Notes under the pieces: generated by a model
Told to the model about the DNA's origin: nothing
Seen by the model: the letters and a program-made list of their open reading frames with translations, nothing else
Databases searched by the model: none
DNA from: Rhizaria sp. SCN 62-66
Lineage: Eukaryota > Rhizaria, unplaced
Assembly (NCBI GenBank): GCA_001724265.1
Contig: MEDY01000053.1
Location: forward strand, 44,087 to 108,086
Direction of reading: 5' to 3'
DNA length: 64,000 bases
Part shown: piece after piece, positions 50,087 to 63,100 of the stretch
Numbering within the stretch: position 1 is the stretch's first letter
Layout of the letters: every line of letters begins with the position of its first letter
Program-made: the position numbers and the translations under genes

Positions 50087-53000
50087 GACAGCGACGAGGA
50101 GGACGCCGCCAAGGCCAAGCAAAGCAAGGCTGCCAAGACCAAGTCTAGCGCCGGCTCCAACGTGATTGAGCGGACCGTGATCGACCAGGAGCTGCTGAAC
50201 AACCCGAACAAGCGCGCGATGCGCTTCGGCGACTCCGACTCGGACTCGGACGACGCCGCTGCCGCCTCCTCGCTGAACAAGCTCACCGTCAACAAGGAGT
50301 ACGGCGAGAAGTTCGAGCGCGAGAAAGCCAAGTCGGCCTTCTCCAAGGAGACGCAGCGCACGCTGCAGCAGCTGCAGCAGCAGGTGCGCTCGCAGCAGCG
50401 CGAAGAGGCGCGGCTGCAGCGCAAGATCCGCTTCGCGCAGCGCTACGAGGAGCGCGCGGCGGCGGGCGAGGACCTGGCTCTCGAAGACGAGAGCCTGCCC
50501 GAGGGCTCGAGCGACGAGGAGGACTACTCGAGCGAGGACGAGACGGGCAAGCTGATGGACGCCGATGTCGAGACGGGCATCTTCAAGGCGCTGCATGCGA
50601 TCCGCAACAAGGACAAGAGCATCTACGACAAGAACGCGACCTTCTTCAAGGCGCCTGTGTCGGACGACGACGACGAGGACAGCGACGCGACGGCCGCCAA
50701 GAAGGCCGCCGAGCGCAAGCGCGAGAAGAACAAGGTCACGCTGGGGTCTTTCCTGGCCGCGCAGGCGCAGACTGGCGGCGACGGCATGTTTGCTGACGAC
50801 AGCACGGGCGACGAGGCGGCGGACCACGAGGAGCGGCTCGACGACGGCGAGCGCGACATCGCCCGCAAGGACGCGCAGCGCCTCGCCAAGGCGCAGGGCA
50901 AGGCCGCGCGCGCCAAGGCCCTCGCCGGCGGCGACGCCAGCGAGAGCAAGGAGGGTGGCAGTGGCGAGCTTAAGGCCGTGCAAGGCGGCGCCGAGAGCTA
51001 CATGGAGGAGCAGGCGCGCCTGAAGCGGGAGTTCTTCGCGCAGCTCAAGGCCGAGGAGGCGGCCAAGCTGCGCGCCGACGCCACCAAGGCCGCCCTGGGC
51101 GCCACCCTGTGCGGCGAAGCCGGCGACAGTAGTAGCGACGAGGAGCTGTTCGGCAAGGCGCGCGTGGTGTTCGATCCGCTGGCTGAGGCGGCGCGCAAGC
51201 GCGGCGCGCTCGACGGGCCCGGCGACAGCGACGGAGAGCTCTCCGACGCCATCATCGGCTCCGACTCGGACGACGACGATGGCGCGGACGGCGGCGAGGG
51301 CAAGACGGCGATGTCGCTGGCGCTGGCCAAGGCGCGCAAGCAGGACCGCGCGCGGCGCACGGCGATCAAGGAGGCCTCGGACGAGGCGGCCATGAGTCAG
51401 ATGCAGTTCCTCGAGTCGTATCTCACGCAGGGCTGGTGGAAGGAGGGCGCGGCCGTGCCCGACGCTGACAAGGTGCTGGGCAAGGCGCGCGGCAACGCGC
51501 TCATCAACGGCGAGCACGAGCTGGAGGAGGACGACGACGCGGCTGAGAGCGATAACGACCGCTTCGAGGCTGAGCGCAACTTCCGCTTCGAGGAGCCCGG
51601 CGCCAACGAGCTGGCGCTGTACCCGCGCGCGCACCTCATCACCGACTCGCTGCGCATCGGCAAGGAGAGCCGCAAGAAGGCGCGGCAGCGCAAGGCGGAC
51701 CGGCTGCGCGAGGACAGGGAGCGCAAGATGGAGGAGATCAAGCGGCTCAAGAACGTCACCAAGCGCGCCATGGTGGACCGTCTCAAGGCCATCTCGGTCG
51801 TCGCGGGGCTGGCCGACCAGCTCGACGATGCGGCGCTTGCCAGCGATGCGGAAAGCGACGCCGAGGCCGACAAGAAGAGCAGCGGTAAGCTCATGTCGCA
51901 GCAGGAGAAGGAGGACCGCATGCGCGCCAAGATGGCTAAGCGCAGCGGGTTGCTGTCGCTTGACCTGACTGGCGACTGGGACCCGGCTGAGTACGACCGC
52001 CAGATGGCCACGCTCTTCGGCGAGAGCTACTACGGCGCCGATGACGCGGCCATGGGCGGCACCAAGAAGGACAAGAAGAGCAGCGACGGCGACGACGAGG
52101 ACGACTACGACAGCGACGACGAAGTGGACGTCGAGGAGCAGAAGCGCGCGACCGGGCTCGAGGTGCAGCGGCTGCTGGGTGAGATCGACGCCAAGACCGA
52201 GGCGCGGCTCAAGCGCGAGGCCGCCGACGCCGAGGCGCGCGTGGCCGCCGCGGGCGGCTTCGGGGACGACTCTGACGAGGAGGAGGGAGAGGAGGAGGAT
52301 GAGGCCGCGTCGATCCGCAAGGCCAAGAAGAAGCAGGCAGAGACGGCGCAGCTCGTCGCCACGCAGGTCCAGAAGCAGACCATGGCCACCAAGAAGTTCC
52401 TTCACCGCCAGGTATGTGTATTGCGCGGTATTGCGCGGTATGATAGGTCATTTAACAGCTGTGTAGTATTGATTTGCTATATTCATCATGTATAGTCGTA
52501 CTATATTCTTCGATAACTATGTTTTTCGAATTGATTTTGTCGCCTTAACTTCAACTCTTGCTAATATCAGTCTCTATTCTTTACAATTCTTGTTTCGCTC
52601 ACTGCGTTTACAGGTCGAGTCGCTCTTCGACGCCGACGGCGACCAGGAGGCGATCGCGTGGTGGAGCAAGGAGAAAGAGCGCCTTCTCAGCGGCTCGGGC
52701 GAGTACGCGCAGCTTAAGGGCCTGCGCGGCTACGAGAAGGAGCAGAAGATGAAGGAGATCCTGAAGGTCCAGATGGAGAAGCTCTACGACCTTGACAAGT
52801 CGGACGTGGTACGTTGCACATCGAATACTGTTCACGCTCAAATGACAATAACAATGGCTTCAATTCTACTTAAAACCAAATCCTCTTTGCTACTCTCATT
52901 AGCCAACGTGGTCTTGATACGACGTTTTAGATGCTGTATGCTCATGGTTCTTTTCCTTTACATATATCATCTTGCATTGTTGCTTACATAGCTCACCGGC

Positions 53001-53738
53001 TCGCGCTTCCAGTACGAGGCCGTGCCCGCGCGCGACTACGGCATGTCGGTCGAGGAGATCCTCAATGCCGACGACGGCGAGCTCAACACGAAGCTCTCCA
53101 TCAAAAAGCTTGCGCCCTACCGCGAGGACAACGACGACAAGCGCTCTTGGCGCGAGATCAAGAAGGCCGGCTCCATCAAGCGCAAGCTTGCCAACGGCGA
53201 CGAGGTCTGGGAAGAGTACGTTTTTACCTATCATCTTGTGAAATCAATAAGTCCAACTTTGTATCGCAATGCTATCGTGTCTCATAACGTAATGTTTTCC
53301 TGTCGCTCACCTGTCATCTCTTCCTTTCATTCTCACCCTCACTAAATCCCCCACAGCAGCCCGGCGTTGTCGTCGAGCAAGGTCCACAGCAGCCGCTACA
53401 CCGGTGGCGCGGGCTACACGCGTCCCGCGCCCGGCCCCGACGGCCCCGCCTACCGCCCCAACAACACCAGCGGCAGCTCCGGCGGTAGTTACGGCGGCAA
53501 CAGCAGCAGCGGCGGCCCGGCGTGGAAGCGGCCCGCGGGCGAGTTCCAGAGCGCGGCCTCCCGCGGCGGCGCGCGCACTTTCACGCTCGACCCCCCCGCC
53601 CCTCGGGCCGGCGCCGGCGCAGGCACAGGCGCAGGCGCCAGTGCCAGTGCCAGTGCTGGTGCGGGTGGTGAGAGCAAGAGCCGCAAGACGGGCTTCATCG
53701 CCTCGGGCCCTGCGCAGAACACCAAGGTCAAGTTCTGA
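49706..53738 (+). CDS. KRI1: KRI1 ribosome biogenesis protein
   Basis: Four exons (49706-52411, 52614-52808, 52992-53215, 53357-53738) give 1,168 residues. Donors are GTATGT, GTACGT and GTACGT; phases are 0, 0 and 2. ATG 49706 (MSSLSSKKP) follows a pyrimidine-rich leader and starts the KKKMFKDFENAD region. The N-terminal 200 residues alternate Ser/Asp acidic tracts with Lys/Ala runs, as in many nucleolar proteins. KRI1 signatures: KEYGEKFEREKAK, SYMEEQARLKREFF, FRFEEPGANELALYPR, the basic helix KARQRKADRLREDRERKMEE, GDWDPAEYDRQMATLFGESY, and across introns 2 and 3 SRFQYEAVPARDYGMSVEEI then LNADDGELNTKLSIKKLAPY. KRI1 works with KRR1 in early 40S pre-rRNA processing in the nucleolus. The C-terminus is a Gly/Ser/Ala-rich tail. 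It is longer than usual because of the low-complexity parts. Confidence 0.9.
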
Positions 53739-53991
53739 ATGGGCGAGTAAGTTTAGCAGAGCCAAAGATGTAACTAAGCAAGAAATTGGTCGGTGTAGTA
53801 GTGTTAAGTTATAACATGACAACCCAGTTACAATGAGCGATATAACTTAGATCCACCATAATACAAATGAATAATGCATTCAACGGACGAATAATGAATC
53901 ATAAAAGGTGTAATTATCTATTGATGTAAACTATTTAATCTCTGGTTGTCAAATCATGTTACTCCTAACGATACTGCTGTCGACATTAGTC

Positions 53992-54130
53992 TCAGTACCC
54001 GAAAGCCCCGTAGTTGCTCCGCGGCGTCAGCGCGCTCGCACCAGCGCGCGCCAACGGCGTCCCGCCAGCCGCCCCAGCTCCGGTCGCATGCGCGCCCGAC
54101 TGCGGCCGGCCGGACCCAGGCCCGCTCGAA

Positions 54131-54165
<35 letters not shown>

Positions 54166-57100
54166 TGCAGCCGCGGCGGCCGCGGCGGCGAGGGCCATGT
54201 CTAGCGCGGACGCGCGCACGGGCGTGGCCGCGCCACCGCCGCGGCTGCTGCTGCGGGGGCCGCTGGGGGTGCCCGACCGCGAGTCAGCCACGCTGCCGCC
54301 GCCATAGTGGCCGTGGTGCGGAGCGTAGCCGTCGCGCACCGAGTCGCCGCTGCTGTCGCCGCCGCCGTCGCCGCCGCCGCCGCCATTGCCGTACCCCTGT
54401 CCGATCGAGGCCCGGCGGTCGCCCGCGCTGTCGCGGTAGTGTCCGTCGCGCAGACTGGCGTTGGCCGAGCCCGGGCCGCCGTAGCGGTGCATCGGCGCGC
54501 CCGCAGCCGCGAGCGCCAACGAGACACTGGTGCGCCGCGACGCCGCGGAGCCGAAGCCTGCGCCGACGCCGCCGCGGGGCGTGCTGGGCCCCGACTCGGC
54601 GGCCTGCGTGTGCGAGAAGGCCAGGATGTCGCCGCCGTCCAGCAGCGCCGCCAGCCCGCTTGCGCGCCGCCCGTGGAGGCCGCGCGTGCCGGCCTGGCCC
54701 GCCACCGCCGCAGCGCCCGCCGCCGCCGCAGCCGCTGCGGCCGCGGCAGCCGAGGACTGCGCAGCGAGGTTTACGCCCGGGACGTTGCCGCTCTGCCTGC
54801 GCATGCGGGCCGCGAGCGCGCGCTCCTGCTGCTCGCGCGCGGCCTGGTTTGCGCGCACGGCAGCCGTGTACTCAGCCTCGCTCTGCGCGGGCGCCGCAGT
54901 GCCGACCAGCTGCACCGCGCGCGCCGACGCGGCTTGCACGGCGGCGAGCTCGGTCCGCGCCTCGGTCGCCTGCAGGTACTGCTGCAGGTCCTCATGCCGC
55001 CGCTGCGCCTCGAGCAGTGCGGCGTGCGACGCAGTCAGCGATCTCACGCCGCCCTCGCCCTCGCCCGGGGTCGCGCCGCCGAACGCGCCGTCGGCGTCGC
55101 GACCGAGCGCCGACTGCGCCTGCGCCGACGACTGGAGGTTGCGGAGCCGGCGTGAGACAGCGGTCGGCGGCAGCGCGTCGGCGACGCCGCGCCGCGACGG
55201 ACCCGGGCTGCCGGGCTGGTCGGGACTGCCGCCGCCGCCGCCGAAGCGGCCGCTGCCGCGCTTCTGCGGGCTATTGCTGCGGCTGCTGCCGGCCCCCGCC
55301 GCGGCGTTGGTGTCGCCCAGCAGACGCGCGAGCTCGTCCATCTCCTCCTTGGCGAGCAGCGCCGAGGCGCGCCGCTTGACGCCGCCCTCCACGGCCGCCG
55401 AGTCGGCCAGCAGCGCCAGCGACTGCCGCCGCAGCGCGGCCGCGCGCCGCCGGTTCTCGGACAGCTGCGCGTCGCCCTCGCCCGCGCCGTCAGCGCCGCC
55501 CGCGGCAGCTGCAGCGCTGGCGGGCGTGGCGAGTCCGACAGAGAGGGGTAGAAAGCGGCGCTCGCCGGCGTCGTCGCCGTCGTCGTCGTCATCATCCTCA
55601 CCGTCGCCGCCGAAGCCGCCGCTGCCGCCGCCATTCAGCCCAAAGTTGATCCCAAGACGCGCGAGCAGCTCCCCGCCGGTCCGCGCGCGCGCACCGCCGA
55701 TGCCGCCGACGCCCGCGGAGGCCGCTGCGCCGTCGGAGAGGTCCGCAGTGGCGAGGTCAATGTCGCCCCAATCCGTCTCGCCCCACATTCTCGCGCTCGT
55801 GCCTGCGTTGCGCGGTGTCGGCGCAGCCGAAGACGGGGCCAGGATGTCCGCCAGCGCCAGCGACGCGCCCTGCGACGGCGTGCGCGCGTGCCAGCGCCCG
55901 CCGCCCGCGCCGGGGCCGGCAGCGGCACCGCGCGCGCCGGCGACGTGCGACACGAGCGCGGCGGTACCATGCGCGCCCGCGGCGAGCGGCGCCGAGGGCA
56001 GCTGCGCGCGCACGGCCTCAATCTGCCGCCGCCGCAGCGCCGCCTGCGCCTGCTCGCGGTCGCGCTCGGCGTTCACGCCTGCAAGCGCGGTCAGAGAGAG
56101 CGAGAGCGGCATCGCGCCCATCGCGCCGTCAAGCCCGGTTAGCGACGCGCCCGAGCCGATTGTGGCGGCCGCGGCGGCGGGCGCGGCCGCGGCAGCGGCC
56201 AGCGCGGCGTCCGTCATGAGGTACGGGTTCTGCTGGTACTGCGCCTGGTTCATTAGCTGGTGCTGCGGCGGCGCGCTGTAGTCGCCGCCGTTGGCGCCGG
56301 CAGTGCGGAACACGTGGCGCACGCGCGCGCGTGTGGGCTCCAGCAGCATCGCCAGCTGCGTGCCGCCAGACAGCGCGGCCAGGGTCGCCGCGGCCGCCGC
56401 AGCGCCGCTCTGTGACAGGCCAGCAGTGCCGCCGCTGGCGCCCGCGTTGCTCGCGGCGCCGCTCTTGTTGCGCTTCAGCTTGCCGGTACCAGTGTTGCTG
56501 TTGCTGGCGAGTGCTGCCGCTGAGACGGCTGAGGCGGCAACGCGCGCGGCCGCAGCCAGGTCCGCCGCAGCGCCGGCCCCGCGGCCCCTGCGGAGCGCGT
56601 CGCCGGCGTAGGCGTCCAGTTGCCGCTCCGCAGCCGCGTCCACAACGGCGCGCGGCGCGCCCGTGAAGGACTCCGCCGTCGCGCCGCTCAGCGCGCTCGC
56701 GTTCTCGGCCGCGGCGGCGGCTGCAGCGGCCGCGGCGGAGGCGGCTGAGGCCCGCACAGCGGCGGTCGCGGCGGCGGATGCGACGGAGGGCCCAGCGGCG
56801 TTGCCGGCTGCGGCGACGGCTGCCGCGGCGGCTGCCGCGGCCACGGCGGCGTTGCGCGCGGCCTGCGCGGCGACGGCCTGGCGCAGCGCGGGTCCGCTAC
56901 TGGCCAGCGCGGCGGTGCCGGTGATTCGGGAGCCAAACTCGGCCCGCTCGCTCGCACCCGCTCCGTCGCCGCCGCCGTGGTAGGCGCCGCCGCCGCCGCC
57001 GCGGAAGGCGTCATCTTCGTCGTCGAACAGCCCGCCGGCGAGCCCGGAGCCGCCGCGAGCTACCGAGGGGAACGGGGGGCCCGCGCCAGCGCCAGCGCCG

Positions 57101-60100
57101 GAGCTCGAGCCGGAGCCGGGGCCGGCGAGTGCGAGCACGGCGGGCACGTATAGGGTGTCCTTCGCGGCGGCGGCAGCGGCGGTAGCGGTAGCAGCGGAGG
57201 CGTTGGCGCCGACGTTGGCAGAGGCAGACGCCGCGGCAGCGGTTTTAACGCCCTTCTTGTTCGCAGCGTTGCTGCCGGTAATAGAATGGGCAGCAGCGTT
57301 GGCGGGCGCGGCCGCGGGCTTGGCGGGACTCGCGGCCGCGGCTTTTGTTGCCGCCGCCGCGGCCGCAGCGTCCACGGCGGCCGCCAGGTCCGCCTGCGAG
57401 TCAGCGACGCCCTGCATCACAAGCAGGTCCACCGAGGAAGTGCGCGCGTGCCGCGGCCGCACCACGCGGGCGCCCGCCGCGGCCTCCGCCTCGGCCGCCA
57501 GCGCCCCGCGCGGCCCCGCCGCCGCGCCCGACTGTCCGGGCGCAGCGGCCGCGGCGGGCGCGCACACGGAGGCCGCCGAGAGCGCCGCGCGCGCGAGCTT
57601 GACGGTGATGGGCCCCAGCGGCGTGCTCAGCGAAACCTCGACGGGCCCCGTGCCGCCGTTGCTGTGCCAGCCCTGCTGCCGCCTGCCGCCGCGCGCGGGC
57701 GCGGGCACGGACGCCGACTGCGCCGCAGCGAGCGCGGCGGCGGCGCGGCGCAGCAGCGCGGCCTCGGCCTCGCGCGCGGCGGCGCGGTAGCCAGCCGGCA
57801 GCGGCATCTGCGCGCCGGGTCCGACCTCGGCCGCGGCGGGCGCGGCGGCCTGCAGCAGCGCCGCGTTGGCACGCTCGGCGGCCGCGGCGGCAGTCGTCGC
57901 CGTGATCGCGCCCGACGACTGCAGCAGCGCGACCGCGGACGCGGACGGACTCGCGCCCCCAAGCGTGTCGTTGGTGTTGTGGCTGTCGTAGCCGTCAGCG
58001 CCGCCATCGTCGTTGGGGCTGCTGGAGCTGGCGCTGCTGCTGGTGGGATTGAACTCGTCGTCGTCGTCGCCGTTGCCGCCCGCATTTCGCGCCGATGCAG
58101 CCGCGGCGGTGGCTGCGGCGGCAGCGGCGGCGGCTGCGCGCGATGCCGCGACGGCGCGCGGGCGCGGGACCCTGAGCCCGAGAGCCTGCGCGGCCGCCGC
58201 GGTATGCGGGGCAACAACGCCCTGCAGCAGCGCCGCCGCGAGCGAGTACTGCAGCGCGCCGTCGCCGCCGGCCCCCGCGCCCGCAGTGCTGTCGCTCGCG
58301 GGGCGCGGGGCCAGCGCGGCGGTCAGCAGCGCGGCGGCGGCGGCCTCGCGGCCCGCGCAGAACACGGCCGCCACGGCTGCGGCCGCGGCCTCGGGGTCCG
58401 GCAGGAGGCCGCTGCCAGACGCGCGGGCGGCCCCGGCGGCCGACGCCGTGGAGTTGGCCGCGGACACGAGCGCTCGTTGTTGCTGCCGCGCCGCCGCCGC
58501 CGCAGCGTTCGCGTTGGCGCTGTTGTTGCCGGCGCCGGCGCTGTGCGCGTCCGCCGCGAAGGCCGTCAGCAGCGCCGTCACGCGCGGGGTCATGACGCAG
58601 TCCTCGGCCGCACCCGCGCCCACCAGCGCCGGCCCCGCCGCGCCCAGCCCCAGCCCTAGCCCGGCGTTGCTGGCCGCGGCGGCCGCGGCGGCGACGGCCG
58701 AGGCGGGGGGCGGCGCTGCGGACGCCAGCAGCGGCAGCCCGTTGATGAAGAGCCCAGCGCTCAGCGCGGCGGCCGCGGCGGTGGGCTCGGGCGCGGGCGC
58801 CGTGTCCGAGAGGACGCCAGCTGAGTGCAGTAACCCCGTGAGCCCGACCATCCCGGCGGGCGCGGCGCGGCGCGTGCCGAAAGGGTCCGTGGCGGCCGCG
58901 GGCGGCGGCGGCGGCACGAAGGCGGGCGCGAAGAACGCCGCCGCAGGCTCGGGCGGGAACGACACGGGCAGCGCGTGCGCAGCCGCGGCCGTCACGTACA
59001 CCGCGCGGGGGGCGCGACGGCGCCGAGTGCTCGCCGTCATACTAACGCTAGTATTGGCGCCCACCAACGTGGGAAAGCATGGATCGTGCCAGTCCGTGTA
59101 TGCAGCCGAGTATGCACGGGAGAGTGCAGCCTGGAGTGAGAAAGAAAGCGTAAAATGACAAAATAAGAGTGAGTTGAAAAGTTCGTTCTATAATAAAGCC
59201 GCACAACGATGTTAATGTTGAAATTTTGTGTTCAACGCACCTGGATCGCTTCCGACGCGGGCGCAGGCGCGGGCGAGGCAAGGGCGCTGCGCCAGAAAAG
59301 CGGCCCCGTGGGGGCCATCAGCGAGCGCGTCAGCTGCACCAACCGCTCGGGGCCCGTCAGAGCCACAGGCGCAGGCGCAGTCGACGCAGAGCCTGCACTG
59401 CTGTAGGTATGACTGTTGATGTTGGAGGAAGACGACGCGAGCAGCGGCGACGCCAGCATCCCCGACCGCGCGTGGTCAACGCCCGGGGGCGGCGACGGCG
59501 ATGGAGACAAACCCTGCGCCTGTGGCGGGCCTCGTTGCGACGCGTTGGAACCCGCGCGCGACAGCCTGCTGCCAGCGCGCTGCAACTGCTGCTGCTGCAA
59601 CTGCTGCTGCTGTTGCTGCTGCTGCTGGGCCTGCATGTACTGCTGCAGCTGCTGCGGCGGCACCGGCACCGCGGCGGTCGTCGCAGTGGCCGCGGCGGCC
59701 GCGAGTGCGGCACCGACCGGCGTGGCCAGCGCCGGCGGCAGCGCGGGCAGCGCGGGCAGCAGGTAAAGCGCCCACCACGCGGCCGCCAGCGCGGGCCGCC
59801 GCGTCGGCGGCAGCAGCGGCAGCAGCGCGGAGCTCGCCGCCACGCCGCCGGTCCGCGCCAGCGACGCCGACAGCGCAGTCGAGCTCGCGCTCAAGCTCTG
59901 CGAGGAGGGCGGGACTGGCCCGGGGCCGGCGCCAAAGCCGCGACGCGTGAGCAGCGCAGTGGCGACGGCGGCGAGGGCGGCGGCGGAGAGCCCGCGCGGC
60001 AGCGAGCGGCGCGCGGGCAGCGCGGGTGCGCGGCGGGGACCCACGGACGCGGCGAGCGCGAGCGCGGGGGCCGGCAGCGGCAGCACGGACGCGAGCGCGC

Positions 60101-63100
60101 CCGCGTACGCACTGCCCATCGCACTGCCTGCATTGCCCGCACCACTCGCAGTGCTGGCGGAGGCGGCGCGCGCGGGGCGGATCAGACCGGAGAGCAGCAG
60201 CGCGGCATCGGACGCGCGCAGAGTCGGCGGCGGCGCGGCCGCGAAGGGCGAGCCCACGAGCAGCAGCGAGCCGTCGGAGCTGCCGTCGTCGTCGCCGCCG
60301 CCGCCGCCGCTGGAGCTGAGGCGCCGGAAGATGTCGTCGCCGAGCTCGGCGTCGTCGTCGGGGTCGTCGCCGTCGCTATCCTCGTCGCCGGTATTGCCGC
60401 CCGCGACGTTTCCGTCTGGAGAGTCGTCGTCGTCCTCCTCGTGCAGCCCACGCAGCCCCAGCCCCAGGCTGGCGCCGGCGATGCCGGGCACCGCGCCGGG
60501 GCCCAGGCGCGGCGACAGGCGCGGGCTCAGGTTCAAGCTAGGCGCGGCGCCGGGCGCGGGGCCGGGGCCGTGCCCGGGGCTCAGCCGCGGGCTGCCGCGC
60601 GGGCTCAGCCGCGGGCTTGGGCCCTCCAGCGGCCCCGCCGCCGGCGCGCTCACATGGCCCAGCATGACGCCGGGCGCGACCGCAGCGGCGGCGCTGCTGC
60701 GGTACGGCTTGAGCGTGCGCGTGTGCGCCGCGCCCGTCCCCACCGTCCGCCTCACAATCGCGGCGGCGGCAGCGGCGGCGGCAGCGGCGGCGTCAGCGTA
60801 CGCGTCGGCGTCAGCGGCCGCGGCGCCGTCGTCGCTGCCCAGCGGCGCGAGCGGGACCGCGAACGCGACGGGTCCGGAGTCAGTCGTTGACACTGCGGCT
60901 GCGGCGGCCGCGGCTGCGATGGCGGAGGATGCTGCGAACGCGCGGCCCGGCGTTGAGCCCGTGACCGCGGCCGCTGCCGCCGCCGCCGCGCTGGCCGCCG
61001 CGCCAGGCCCGGCCGCCGCGGCGCGCGACTTGGGCGCGTCCGCGGCGAGCGACTGTGCGGCCTGGTCGACAAGCGCGCGCAGCCAGTGCTCCTCCACGCG
61101 CCGGTGCAGCGAGTCGGGCGCAGTGAGTGCCGTCGCCAGCAGGCGCGCGCCCAGCAGCCGGCCCGCAGATGTGCGCGCGCGCGGCAGCGCCAGCAGCAGC
61201 AGCGCGAGCGCGCGCGCGGCGGGCGCCTTGACGGGCGCCGGCACGGTCGGCGACTGCACCAGTCGCAGCAGCAGCGGCGCCGCGCCGAGCTCCGCCGCGC
61301 GAAGCGACGCCGCCGACAGCACCGCCGTCAGACGCAGCGCGCCTGACGCGCGCGGCACCGCAGCGGCAGCAGCAGCAGAGCCAGTGCACGCTGCGGCGTT
61401 GCTGTTAGCCGCACCAGTGCTGCTGCGCCTGGTCGCATCGCGGTGGGTGCCTTCGCTGTTGCCGTCGTCGTCGCCGCCGTTGTCGCCGCTGCTGCCAACA
61501 GCGCCGCTCGCGCCGCCGGAGCGCGTCGCGGCGGCCACCGCGGCGGCCGTGGCGGCGCGCACGCGCACTCTCTGGGCCGTGTCCGCGTCGCGCGCCTGCG
61601 CCAGCGCGTGCGCGACGGCGGGCGCGGGCGCGGCGGAGAGCACCGCGCACAGCGCCTGCAGCGCGGTGATGCGCCGCAGCGCGCCCTGGCACACGGTCCA
61701 CAGCGGCAGCGGGGCCAGCGGCGGCAGCGGGGCGAGCACAGGTGCAGACGCGTCCGCGGCCTTCGCATCCACAGCGTCGGCGTCGGCATCGGCATCAGAG
61801 TCGGATTCAGAGTCGATGCAGTCGCCCAATATCGCGGTGCTCAAAACAGGACTCTCCTGGCCCAGCTGCTGCTGTTGTTGAGCGCGGGTGTGCGCCCGGA
61901 CCAGCGCCAGCGCGCGCTGATTGCGGCCGCGCCACACACGCGCCTCCGCCGCCAGCGCGCCCGCTCCAGCCCCGGCGCTCGAGCTCTTGTTTTTGGCGTT
62001 GACGCTGCTGCCGCTGTTGCTCGCGCCCGGAGTCGCGGTGTTGTCGAGCACGAGGACCGCCCCGGCGAGCGAAGTCGGGCACGCGAGCGAGAGCGGCGGC
62101 GGCGCGCCCGCGCCTCGGCCCGCGAGCGGCAGCCTATTGCGCTGCAGCGGCTGCGCGAGGATGTCGAGCAGCGCCTCAGTGACCACGCCCGCGAGGGAGA
62201 AGCGCACGGCAAGCAGCAGCAGCAGGTCCACGCCCGCCGCGCGCAGCCCCGCGTGCGGCGCGTCGAGCAGCGCCAGCGCGGCGTCGACGTGCGAGCTGCG
62301 CGGCCAGGGGCGCGCGCGCGCGGGCAGCAGCGCCGCGGCGTCCTGTGCGCGGTTCAGCCGCTGCGCCAGCGCCTCGGCCGCGCGCAGGGCGCTGTCGTGC
62401 GCCAGCAGCAGCCGCAGCGCGCGCGCGCCGCCGCCGTTCGCGCCGGAAGCACTGCCTGTGTGTTGCTGCCGCGGCTGCAGCGAGGGCGACGCGAAGGTGG
62501 AGGGGAACGGCGAGAAGCGGGACGGCGCGCGCGACGGCAGCAGCGACAGCGCCGCGCTTCCGCTCGCAGCAACAGCGTTGTCACTCGCCGAAGCAGCGGC
62601 CGGAGCGGTGGTGCCGGAACGCAGCAGCAGCCTGCAGAGCCGCCGGCCCGCGGGCGTCACAGCGCCGGGGCCCGCCGTGGTCGCGCTCGCGCCGCTGGCG
62701 ACGTGCGTCGGCCCCGCAGTGACTAGCGCAGGCCCCGCGAGCGCGAGCGCCGAAGAACCGACATCGGCAGCCGACAGCGGGCCCCGCTGCGCGCCCGCGC
62801 CTGCGGCCCCGGAGCCGGCAGCGCCAGAGGCCGCGGCGGAGGCTGCGTGTGCGGGCAGCGCGGCGCAGAGGGGCGCGAAGGCGGCGCGCAGGTCGAACGT
62901 GACAAGCCCGGGCAGGCCCGTGGCGTCGGCCGCGCGCTGCAGCGCCGCCAGCAGCGCGCGCGCGCAGACGAGGCGGCACGCGGGCGGCAGCGAGGGCTGG
63001 CGCAGCGCCGCGCAGAGCTCGTCGTGCGCGTTGGTGTGGTACATGCGCCACAGCGCGGCCAGCGACGCGCCCGCGGCCGCGGCGGCGCCTGCCGCGCCGG

